DNA of 6,049 nt from Flavobacteriales bacterium (lineage in GTDB: Bacteria > Bacteroidota > Bacteroidia > Flavobacteriales_F > PHOS-HE28): assembly GCA_020437875.1 (NCBI GenBank), contig JAGQVR010000046.1, forward strand, positions 1 through 6,049, given 5' to 3'. The first letter of the stretch is position 1; each line of letters starts with the position of its first letter. Under the pieces are notes generated by a model that did no database searches, was not told where the DNA came from, and saw only the letters and a program-made list of their open reading frames with translations. Below are positions 1 to 5,373 of the stretch, in pieces. The position numbers were made by a program, and so were the translations under genes.

Positions 1-443
1 AAGCGGGCACCGCTCCCTTGGACGCCGAGCTCTACCAGATGGCCCTGAACAGTTCCGGGAGCGTGTGGTACAAGAACTCCCCGGACCTATTACCCCGCAG
101 CACGGGCTCCGGTCACAGCGAGGCCTTCCTGCGGACCCGTTTCAACGGGGTGGCGGCCACGGCACTTGACTCGCTTTACCGCGTGGTGGCCGATACCACC
201 TTCCCGCCGGGTTCGCTGATCGTGAAGGAGCTCTGGAGCGATGCCAGCACCTTGGGCAGCTATGCCGTGCTGCTGAAGCGACCGGAGTCCGAAGCGGCCG
301 ATGCCGGAGGCTGGGTCTGGGGTTACCTCCGCGCCAACGGGGAAGTGCGTGCACCGGCTTTGGACCGCGGCGCGGCCTGCCGCACCTGCCACACCCAGGA
401 CGGAGAGATCGACGCGACGTTGATGAACTTGTACTTCCCTTAA
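1..443 (+). CDS. Cytochrome P460-family c-type haem protein (5'-partial)
   Basis: This is the C-terminal 147 residues of a protein whose reading frame is open to the left edge, so the start and any signal peptide lie outside the window. The Leu codon TTG at 18 is probably internal. A CxxCH haem c attachment site (Cys-Arg-Thr-Cys-His, bases 378-392) sits near the C-terminus. Before it comes the pattern typical of the cytochrome P460 / cytochrome c'-beta fold: FPPG followed by an IVKE segment (about bases 200-235), a GGWVWGYL strand (about 309-335), then a short turn leading to CxxCH. Known members are periplasmic or lipid-anchored and act on hydroxylamine or bind nitric oxide; many Bacteroidota homologues have no known substrate. 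Whether the Lys of the IVKE segment makes the P460-type haem crosslink cannot be judged from sequence. The stop is TAA at 441-443. Family assignment is fairly confident, substrate unknown. Confidence 0.75.
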   Translation, partial: AGTAPLDAELYQMALNSSGSVWYKNSPDLLPRSTGSGHSEAFLRTRFNGVAATALDSLYRVVADTTFPPGSLIVKELWSDASTLGSYAVLLKRPESEAADAGGWVWGYLRANGEVRAPALDRGAACRTCHTQDGEIDATLMNLYFP

Positions 444-453
444 CGGGGTGGTC

Positions 454-474
454 ATCCGATCGACCGGATCGGGT
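454..474 (+). terminator. Possible hairpin after the P460 gene
   Basis: An inverted repeat with arms CCGATC (456-461) and GATCGG (467-472), extendable by a T-G and an A-T pair to eight pairs around a five-base loop, lies 10 bases after the TAA stop. There is no T-tract after it, so it would be a weak or non-canonical terminator; it could also be chance. Confidence 0.25.
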
Positions 475-520
475 TCAGCATCAGGGATCAGGTGGATCGC
501 CCATCTTGCGTTGACGGTCC

Positions 521-1273
521 ATGGCACAGCTGAGCCCGCAGGCTTATGTCTACCTCAGGCACCCGATGCTCTCATCGGGTGAAACGATGCTTTACCACTG
601 CCTGCAACACCTGTGCTTCACAGGGTCATTGCTCGTGGACTTCAAGGAGGTGGCCGTCGGCGGGCGACGCAAGCGCACCTTGAACCGGCTCTTCCTGACA
701 CGCGGCGACAAGCCAGAGCCGAACGATCGCTCCGGGATCTTCGTGTGGGAGCTCGTCCCGGCCGACCGGCCTTGCTCATTGGTGGACCTGCGTCTGGAGA
801 TCGAGGACCGTATCGAGGACCATGAGGCCTTCAAGTATGACCTGATGTTCCCGGACCTGAAGGAGGCAGGCCTCCTCAGCGGGCGACATACGCGCACGGC
901 AACAGGCCGTGCGATCTGTGCGCGCGTCCGTGATCTTCTGTTCACTGTGGAACAGGACATCGGTCGTCCACTGGTAGGCGGTTGGGAGCGTTCGATGAAG
1001 CACGTGTTCGAATTGGGCAGTTGCATCACGCTGTTGGATGAGGACACCCGTGACCAACTGAAGGAACGGTCGCCGCGCCCGACGGATCTGATCGCCGTCT
1101 TCTCCCTGCTCAACTACCTGGAACGTGCGACGCTCGGCCCCGGTGGGGAAGGCGGCAACATGTTCACCGGCGCTTTCGGCGGCACTGGCGGAGGCTTTGG
1201 CGGTGGCGGGGGTGGCTTCGGCGGCTTTGGTGGTGGGAGTTTCGGCGGTGGTGGTGCGGGAGGCAGTTGGTGA
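521..1273 (+). CDS. Unrecognised 250-aa protein with glycine-rich C-terminal tail
   Basis: I do not recognise the main domain. Residues 1-205 are soluble-looking, mixed helical and charged, with no signal peptide or membrane segment. The region splits loosely into two parts, residues 5-60 and 85-145, each with a helix-rich stretch followed by a 'G-L-L/V' turn (TGSLLVDF, KEAGLLSG), which could be winged-helix-like; this is speculative. From about residue 206 the protein becomes a low-complexity tail: 25 of the last 40 residues are Gly, punctuated by Phe, ending Gly-Gly-Ser-Trp. Tails of this kind ending in Ser/Arg-Trp are well known on TPM-domain (YgcG-like), DUF2207 and TIGR04222 membrane proteins; here no membrane helix is visible. 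The start is well defined: an in-frame TGA at 512-514 precedes ATG 521. No Shine-Dalgarno is evident. It follows the P460 gene by 77 bp and converges with the deiodinase-like gene 46 bp downstream. Confidence 0.8.
   Translation: MAQLSPQAYVYLRHPMLSSGETMLYHCLQHLCFTGSLLVDFKEVAVGGRRKRTLNRLFLTRGDKPEPNDRSGIFVWELVPADRPCSLVDLRLEIEDRIEDHEAFKYDLMFPDLKEAGLLSGRHTRTATGRAICARVRDLLFTVEQDIGRPLVGGWERSMKHVFELGSCITLLDEDTRDQLKERSPRPTDLIAVFSLLNYLERATLGPGGEGGNMFTGAFGGTGGGFGGGGGGFGGFGGGSFGGGGAGGSW
1139..1270 (+). repeat. GGC/GGT-rich low-complexity tract encoding the Gly tail
   Basis: Irregular runs of GGC, GGT and GGG codons interspersed with TTC/TTT (Phe) encode the glycine-rich tail. The tract is imperfect rather than a clean tandem repeat. 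Its strand asymmetry (G-rich top strand) makes it a candidate for length variation by slippage and for assembly error. Confidence 0.7.
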
Positions 1274-1319
1274 GCTTCCTGTTCGGATGATGCGGTATGG
1301 TCCTCACGGCCTGGCTGAC

Positions 1320-2000
1320 TCATCGCCCGTACCACACGCACACCTCGTCCACGTCCTTGCGCCGCAGATCAGGCACCACACAATCCGAAGTGGGATGACC
1401 CACCGGGATGAGCAGGAAGGCCCTTTCATTCTCGGGCCGCTCCAGCAGACGGGCCAGGAAGTTCATCGGACTCGGTGTATGTGTAAGGGCCACAAGACCC
1501 GCGTTCCGAATGGCCGCCAGCAGGAAACCGCAGGCGATGCCCACGCTCTCCTCCACGTAGTAGTTCTTGCGCTTGCCGCCATCCGGCCGGAGCTCATGCA
1601 CCTGTTTGAAGACGACGATCAGGCACGGTGCGATCTCCAGAAACTCCTTGTTCGCGTCGGTGCCGAGCGGCGCCAGATCCTCCAGCCATTCGGGCGGCAT
1701 GCGACCACCATAGTTCGCGCGCTCCTCCTCCTCCGCTGCCGCACGTATCCGCTGCTTCACGCCCGCGTCGGTGACCACACAGAAGGTCCAGGGCTGTTTG
1801 TGCGCCCCACTCGGGGCCGTGCTCGCCGTACGCACCAACTCCTCGATCAGCGCAGGTGCGACCGGATCCGGGCTGAAGTGGCGTACGCTGCGCCGGCCTT
1901 CCATCAATGCACGGAATGAGGTAGCACGCTGAAGTGCATCAGCGGCATCGAGGCGCGTGGGCCGGTACGTGATGGTCCGCAGGGCAGAGTGGTCATGCAT
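1320..2000 (-). CDS. Iodotyrosine deiodinase-like FMN nitroreductase
   Basis: A 226-residue flavoprotein of the nitroreductase superfamily, closest to the iodotyrosine deiodinase (IYD) branch. FMN-contacting segments are visible: RRSVR (36-40), PSGAHKQPW (63-71) and the THTPSPMN loop (173-180). The active-site lid holds Glu93, Tyr97 and Lys118, with the +4 and +21 spacing of human Glu157/Tyr161/Lys182, the residues that grip the amino-acid zwitterion of halotyrosines. YYVEESVGIACG (147-158) and VPDLRRK (209-215) also fit IYD. Bacterial IYD homologues are known to dehalogenate iodotyrosine, so reductive dehalogenation of a halotyrosine-like substrate, cytoplasmic and NAD(P)H- or reductant-driven, is plausible but unproven. 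The frame stays open upstream to 2417, but that extension runs into the lipoprotein gene and reads as junk; ATG 2000 gives the family-length protein, and I saw no GTG or TTG close upstream. No clear Shine-Dalgarno. It lies 77 bp downstream of the lipoprotein gene on the same strand. Confidence 0.9.
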   Translation of the reverse strand: MHDHSALRTITYRPTRLDAADALQRATSFRALMEGRRSVRHFSPDPVAPALIEELVRTASTAPSGAHKQPWTFCVVTDAGVKQRIRAAAEEEERANYGGRMPPEWLEDLAPLGTDANKEFLEIAPCLIVVFKQVHELRPDGGKRKNYYVEESVGIACGFLLAAIRNAGLVALTHTPSPMNFLARLLERPENERAFLLIPVGHPTSDCVVPDLRRKDVDEVCVWYGR

Positions 2001-2025
2001 GTCGCTAAGGTCGGGAACAAGCGCG

Positions 2026-2046
2026 CCCCCCGGCAGGGCCGGAGGG
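2026..2046 (-). terminator. GC-rich hairpin between lipoprotein and deiodinase-like genes
   Basis: Arms at 2026-2034 and 2038-2046 form a nine-position stem with one mismatch around a three-base loop, 31 bases after the lipoprotein stop. On the transcribed strand it is followed by a sequence with only scattered T residues, so it is not a textbook intrinsic terminator. It could attenuate read-through into the deiodinase-like gene. Confidence 0.35.
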
Positions 2047-2077
2047 TGCGCATCCGCCGATCGTATGGTCGCCGAGA

Positions 2078-3031
2078 TCAGTTGATGGCTACGATCGGGC
2101 AGTTCACGTTGGCCACGTTCATGGCCAGGTTCGTGGCGGCCTGTGCGGTGGACAGGTTCATGACGGCACTGAAGTCCGCGTTGTCGATGACCTGCACACG
2201 CCACAAGGGAGAGTAGGTCGCGTCCGCCGGTACGGTGGCCACCACGTTGTGGGTCTGCATGGTCCCTGGTTCCACCACGAAGCCACTGGCCGGGCCACCT
2301 CCGGACTGGTCCGGGTTGATGTTGAACATGACATGGATCGGCGACGTGGGAACGGCGCTGCCCATCAACGGATGTTCCATGAAGCTGAAGTAGTGCACCA
2401 CTTTGTCCTTGTACCAACCCTGCACGATCGCGTTGCTCTCGCCATTCAAGCGCATGGAAGCGGTGGAACCCTCCGGTACAACCGGACAGTTCACGAGGAT
2501 ACCCGTGTTCTCGATGCCGTAGCCAAGCGAAACGATCTCCGCATAGCTCGTTACCGAGTTCGCCACGTAGTCCGCCGGCACCGTCACCTTGCGTACGCTC
2601 CAGAAGTCGTTGTAACCCGCTTCACCCGGGATCTTGTCGATGATGTTCAACTGGCCCGCAACAGGATCCGCGTCGCCGCTGCGGAAGAGCACCCAGATCG
2701 GCGCCGGCGTGGTGGACTGAACATCGAAGTTGTAATAGCTCACCATCTGTCCGGCGGGCCCCAATCCTTCGGTGATGAAGGGAGCTTGGTCATAGTTGAT
2801 CGGGGTGTTCGCAGCGGGCAGGCCGTTGCTGCCATCGCGCACCATCAGGGTGCCTGCTTCCGGGCTGAAGCGGTCCACGGCCACACGTGCGGCGGTCGCC
2901 GGATCCACGGCCGGACCCGCAGTGGGTGTCGAAGGTGTCGGGGTCATCATCTCCTCTTCATCCTTCTTGCAGGATGCGAGGGCCAGCACGCCCAACAGGA
3001 GCATGCCGTTCATTGCAATGTGCGTTCTCAT
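2078..3031 (-). CDS. Secreted lipoprotein with two related domains
   Basis: A 317-residue predicted lipoprotein of unknown function. Residues 1-20 form a signal peptide with a hydrophobic MLLLGVLALAS core and a lipobox ending at Cys21 (bases 2969-2980). Cys is followed by Lys-Lys-Asp-Glu-Glu-Glu and a Pro/Thr linker to about residue 40, typical of Bacteroidota lipoproteins. The mature part appears to hold two similar units of about 90-100 residues. Unit 1 (about 98-184) runs from a YYNFDV strand through PIWVLF, FWSVRKVTVPADY and VNCPVV. Unit 2 (about 212-314) runs from VHYFSF through PIHVMF, LWRVQVIDNADF and VNCPIV. Each holds one Cys (182 and 311). The frame extends to 3088, but ATG 3031 is the start that places the signal peptide at the N-terminus; ATG 3013 is a weaker alternative. 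No Shine-Dalgarno. It lies 89 bp after the kinase gene, with the regulator-type repeats in that gap, so it is probably a target and possibly a ligand- or signal-handling partner of the two-component system. Confidence 0.85.
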   Translation of the reverse strand: MRTHIAMNGMLLLGVLALASCKKDEEEMMTPTPSTPTAGPAVDPATAARVAVDRFSPEAGTLMVRDGSNGLPAANTPINYDQAPFITEGLGPAGQMVSYYNFDVQSTTPAPIWVLFRSGDADPVAGQLNIIDKIPGEAGYNDFWSVRKVTVPADYVANSVTSYAEIVSLGYGIENTGILVNCPVVPEGSTASMRLNGESNAIVQGWYKDKVVHYFSFMEHPLMGSAVPTSPIHVMFNINPDQSGGGPASGFVVEPGTMQTHNVVATVPADATYSPLWRVQVIDNADFSAVMNLSTAQAATNLAMNVANVNCPIVAIN

Positions 3032-3065
3032 GTCGATCAGGTTTGGTTCGTTGGGTGAACGAGGG

Positions 3066-3073
3066 CAAAGGTC
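3066..3073 (-). promoter_or_regulatory. Candidate -7 element (GACCTTTG) of the lipoprotein promoter
   Basis: On the coding strand this octamer matches the TTTG half of the Bacteroidota -7 consensus TAnnTTTG, with GA in place of TA. It ends 34 nt before the lipoprotein ATG and its TTTG begins 14 nt after the proximal CCGTGAT unit. No good -33 TTTG is present, which would fit an activator-dependent promoter. Confidence 0.4.
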
Positions 3074-3083
3074 CCCGGCACCG

Positions 3084-3123
3084 ATCACGGATCGATCACG
3101 GCTCGATCACATGTTCATCACTA
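3084..3123 (-). promoter_or_regulatory. Four-unit 11-bp direct-repeat operator upstream of the lipoprotein gene
   Basis: Read on the coding (minus) strand, four 7-mers are separated by 4-nt spacers: TAGTGAT (3117-3123), ATGTGAT (3106-3112), CCGTGAT (3095-3101) and CCGTGAT (3084-3090). All share GTGAT; the two nearest the gene are identical. An 11-bp head-to-tail period is characteristic of sites bound by tandem dimers of OmpR/PhoB-family regulators, and the 7+4 layout matches the Pho box. The distal unit overlaps the TAG stop of the kinase gene. The same perfect pair occurs upstream of the neighbouring response regulator gene, so that regulator is the obvious candidate ligand. Confidence 0.7.
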
Positions 3124-4602
3124 AGCCGAACGCCGCACCGGAAGACCGAAGGTGAAGCGCGAACCCTCGTTCACGCGGCTGCTCACCTCCACCGTGGATC
3201 CGTGCAATTCGACGATGCGTTTGACGATGGCGAGCCCCAGGCCGGTGCCACCAATATCGGACGAACGCGATCCCTTGAAGTAGCGATCGAAGATGTGCGG
3301 CAGGTCGCCATCGGGTATCCCAACGCCGGTATCCGTGATGCGCACGCGCACCGCATCGGGTTCCTGCCCATCCAGCTCGATGGTGATGCGATCGCCCGGC
3401 CGGCAGAACTTGAGCCCATTGTCCAGCAGGTTCTGGAGTACGCGGTCGATCTTCTTCACATCCACCTCCACAAGCGGCAGGTCACGGGCCATGATGACGT
3501 TGATCGAGACGTTCTTCTCCTTCGCCATCAAGCGCACCTTGTTCACCACATCGTGCACGAGCTCTCCCAGGGAGATCGGCTCGAGGTCCAGCTTCACCTG
3601 TTCCGCCTCCAGTTTGCTGAGCGTGAAGAGATCATCCACCAGCTGCTTGAGCCGTTCGGTGCTCCGGACGATGGTGCTGAGGTAGCCTTCCCGCTCCTCG
3701 GCGGTCAACGAATCGGCCTTCATCAGCAGCGTTTCGGCATAACCCTGAATGGCCGCCACGGGAGTGCGCAGGTCGTGGCTCACATTGCCGATGAGCTCCT
3801 TCCGCAACTGGTCGATGCCCTTCAACTCTTCGATGTTCCGCTGGATGGTGGACGCCATCTCGTTGAAGGTGGTGGCCACTTCGGTGAGCTCTCCCCCGCC
3901 GCCGAGCGTGATCCGCGTATCGAGCGCGCCGTCCTTGAACCGGCGGAAGCCGGACACGATGCGACCGAGGTTCTTCGTGATGAGCGCGATGGCGAGCAGG
4001 CCGGCGAGCAATGTGAGCACAAGCACGAGGAGCACGGAACGACCGCTCAACCGGAGGAAGTAGTTGCCGAAGAGCGTATCGGCGGCGCCGGCATACTCCT
4101 GTCCTTCGAGGATGATGTAGACGTAGCCCTGTGGCACGCCTTCCTCCAGCACGGGTGCGGCACTGAAGATGCGGCGCACGCCGGGGGTCCGGGGATCATC
4201 GCCCTCGATCAGCCCCTCCGGCTCCGTTGTATTGATGAAGTCGCGCACCGGTCCCATGTCCACGTGATCCAGCTTCACGACACCATCCAGCGCGACGTAC
4301 TTCAGGATGCGACCCGCGGTATCGAGCAGATAGACCTCGATGCCAGGATTCACCGCCATCATGGAATGCATGAGCGTGCCGATCGCCTCCTCCGGGACCT
4401 CGCCGTTGAGGAATGGTTTCACCTCATCCACGGTGTGCTTCGCGAGGTCGTGGTTCAGGCGCTGGGTCACCTCGAGCGTATGGTTGTGCGATGCATCGAT
4501 ATGGATCCACAACGTCACGCCCGCGAACAGCAACAGGACGACCAGGAAAGCCGCGGATATCCGCCAGAAAAGGCTGGTGGACCGATGTGGTGCGTTGCTC
4601 AT
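3121..4602 (-). CDS. Membrane sensor histidine kinase
   Basis: A 493-residue class I sensor kinase in the inner membrane. Order of parts: cytoplasmic N-tail; TM1 (about 12-34); periplasmic sensor region (about 35-185); TM2 (about 187-208); HAMP (about 209-262); HisKA with phosphoacceptor His276 in VSHDLRTP; HATPase_c with N-box NLLDNGLKF (391-399), G1 DTGVGIP (424-430), F-box IFDRYFKG (437-444) and G2 GGTGLGLAI (451-459). All catalytic motifs are intact. The sensor region has IEVYLLDTAGRIL and GYVYIILEG stretches that suggest a PAS/Cache-like fold, but the signal is unknown. There is no cytoplasmic PAS domain, unlike typical PhoR. Its ATG lies inside the stop of the upstream regulator gene (ATGA, 4599-4602), implying translational coupling, and the pair should phosphotransfer to each other. 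The gene ends in TAG at 3121-3123. Confidence 0.96.
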   Translation of the reverse strand: MSNAPHRSTSLFWRISAAFLVVLLLFAGVTLWIHIDASHNHTLEVTQRLNHDLAKHTVDEVKPFLNGEVPEEAIGTLMHSMMAVNPGIEVYLLDTAGRILKYVALDGVVKLDHVDMGPVRDFINTTEPEGLIEGDDPRTPGVRRIFSAAPVLEEGVPQGYVYIILEGQEYAGAADTLFGNYFLRLSGRSVLLVLVLTLLAGLLAIALITKNLGRIVSGFRRFKDGALDTRITLGGGGELTEVATTFNEMASTIQRNIEELKGIDQLRKELIGNVSHDLRTPVAAIQGYAETLLMKADSLTAEEREGYLSTIVRSTERLKQLVDDLFTLSKLEAEQVKLDLEPISLGELVHDVVNKVRLMAKEKNVSINVIMARDLPLVEVDVKKIDRVLQNLLDNGLKFCRPGDRITIELDGQEPDAVRVRITDTGVGIPDGDLPHIFDRYFKGSRSSDIGGTGLGLAIVKRIVELHGSTVEVSSRVNEGSRFTFGLPVRRSA

Positions 4603-5306
4603 GGGCGTTCCGGATCATCCACGAAGCGGTAACCAACGCCCCAGGTGGTGAGGATGAACTCAGGTGTGGACACGTTGCGTTCCACCTTCGTGCGCAACCT
4701 GTTGATGTGCGAATTGACCGTGTGCTCGTAGCCACTGAACTCATAGCCCCAAACGCTCGCCAACAGCTGCTCCCGCGAGTAGGTGACCCCCGGATGGGAG
4801 GCGAGATGGAGTAGCAGGTCGTATTCCTTCGGCGTCAGCTCCACACGTTGGTCATGCACCTCCACCGTGCGCTTCCGCCGGTCGATCCGCAGCCCCGGGA
4901 TATGGATATCGCGATCATCAGCGACGGGCTCGGGACGCTCCTCCGCGCGGCGCAGCAGGGCCTTCACACGGGCCATCAGCTCCCGCACGCTGAAGGGCTT
5001 GGTCATGTAATCGTCCGCGCCGGTCTCCAGACCCAGCACCTTGTCGATCTCCTCGGCCTTGCTGGTGAGCATGAGGATCGGCGTGCGTCCCCCACCAGCG
5101 CGGAGTTTCTGGCACACGCTCACGCCATCGAGTTCAGGAAGCATGAGATCGAGGATGATCAACGCATGCCGTCCCTCGAGGGCCGCACGCAGACCGTCCC
5201 TGCCATCGTAGACCTGATCCACCTCGAAGCCCAGGTCGCGCAGGTGTATCCGCACCAGTTCACTGATGTCGCGATCGTCCTCGATGATGAGCACCCGTCG
5301 CTGCAT
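4599..5306 (-). CDS. OmpR/PhoB-family response regulator
   Basis: A 235-residue cytoplasmic transcription factor. The receiver domain (1-120) has the acidic pocket Glu9/Asp10/Asp11, phosphoacceptor Asp53 in ILDLMLPELDG, switch Thr81 and Lys103 in TKPF. The C-terminal winged helix (about 136-228) has the ELTPKEYDLLLHLA start, the recognition helix around HTVNSHINRLRTKVE (195-209) and the GVGYRF hairpin. All key residues are present and the length is normal for the family. It is expected to be phosphorylated by the kinase encoded immediately downstream and to bind 11-bp direct repeats as a head-to-tail dimer. Such a repeat lies just upstream of its own start and again upstream of the lipoprotein gene, suggesting autoregulation and a local regulon. 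The start at ATG 5306 gives the canonical MQRRVLIIEDD N-terminus; no Shine-Dalgarno precedes it. Confidence 0.97.
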   Translation of the reverse strand: MQRRVLIIEDDRDISELVRIHLRDLGFEVDQVYDGRDGLRAALEGRHALIILDLMLPELDGVSVCQKLRAGGGRTPILMLTSKAEEIDKVLGLETGADDYMTKPFSVRELMARVKALLRRAEERPEPVADDRDIHIPGLRIDRRKRTVEVHDQRVELTPKEYDLLLHLASHPGVTYSREQLLASVWGYEFSGYEHTVNSHINRLRTKVERNVSTPEFILTTWGVGYRFVDDPERP

Positions 5307-5314
5307 GGCACGGA

Positions 5315-5322
5315 CAAAGAAA
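5315..5322 (-). promoter_or_regulatory. Candidate -7 element (TTTCTTTG) of the regulator-kinase promoter
   Basis: On the coding strand this octamer contains the TTTG of TAnnTTTG, with TT for TA, and its TTTG begins 14 nt after the proximal CCGTGAT unit, the same spacing as at the lipoprotein promoter. It ends only 8 nt before ATG 5306, so a transcript from here would have almost no leader, which is a caution. Confidence 0.35.
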
Positions 5323-5332
5323 GGAGCAGCCT

Positions 5333-5350
5333 ATCACGGAATGATCACGG
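5333..5350 (-). promoter_or_regulatory. CCGTGAT-N4-CCGTGAT direct-repeat operator of the regulator gene
   Basis: Two identical 7-mers on the coding strand (5344-5350 and 5333-5339) are spaced by CATT, an 11-bp period. The site lies 26 nt upstream of the response regulator ATG, in the 67-bp gap after deoC. The same perfect pair occurs upstream of the lipoprotein gene. Unlike there, I see no further units at the next 11-bp positions. The geometry suits an OmpR/PhoB-family dimer and therefore autoregulation. Confidence 0.65.
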
Positions 5351-5355
5351 CGACC

Positions 5356-5370
5356 TCGGCCACCAGCCGA
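5356..5370 (-). terminator. Short hairpin just after deoC
   Basis: Arms TCGGC (5356-5360) and GCCGA (5366-5370) flank a five-base loop, beginning 3 bases after the deoC stop. The stem is short and no T-tract follows, so this is at best a weak terminator. Confidence 0.2.
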
Positions 5371-5373
5371 AGA

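Noticed and set aside
90..527. Minus-strand open frame opposite the P460 gene
   Set aside because: The + strand frame carries the CxxCH and P460 fold motifs; the minus frame has nothing recognisable.
1274..1319. Shared bidirectional terminator between the convergent genes
   Set aside because: I looked for an inverted repeat in this 46-bp gap and found no convincing stem or T-tract.
1114..1341. Minus-strand open frame encoding a poly-proline protein
   Set aside because: It is the antisense of the GGC/GGT tract that encodes the glycine tail and has no independent support.
1125..1919. 264-codon + strand open frame across the convergent junction
   Set aside because: It overlaps the glycine-tail gene in another frame and runs antisense to the deiodinase-like gene. 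The sequence resembles no family.
2001..2417. 139-codon N-terminal extension of the deiodinase-like frame
   Set aside because: It overlaps the lipoprotein coding region out of frame and reads as Arg/His/Gly-rich junk. ATG 2000 gives the family-typical length.
3032..3088. Upstream start adding 19 residues to the lipoprotein
   Set aside because: It would bury the signal peptide behind a polar, Pro-containing leader and would place the operator repeats inside the coding region.
3082..3114. Tandem 11-bp repeats as a CRISPR-like or slippage-type repeat
   Set aside because: Units are too short for CRISPR. Conservation is confined to seven of eleven positions, and the motif recurs at a second promoter, so an operator explains it better.
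2887..4632. 581-codon open frame on the + strand opposite the kinase gene
   Set aside because: It is a shadow of the kinase frame in GC-rich DNA. The translation is rich in His, Arg and Asp with no recognisable domain, while the minus strand encodes an intact kinase.
4599..5306. Naming the pair PhoB/PhoR because the box resembles a Pho box
   Set aside because: The 7+4 geometry is general to the OmpR/PhoB family, the kinase has a large periplasmic sensor and no cytoplasmic PAS domain, and no phosphate genes are visible.
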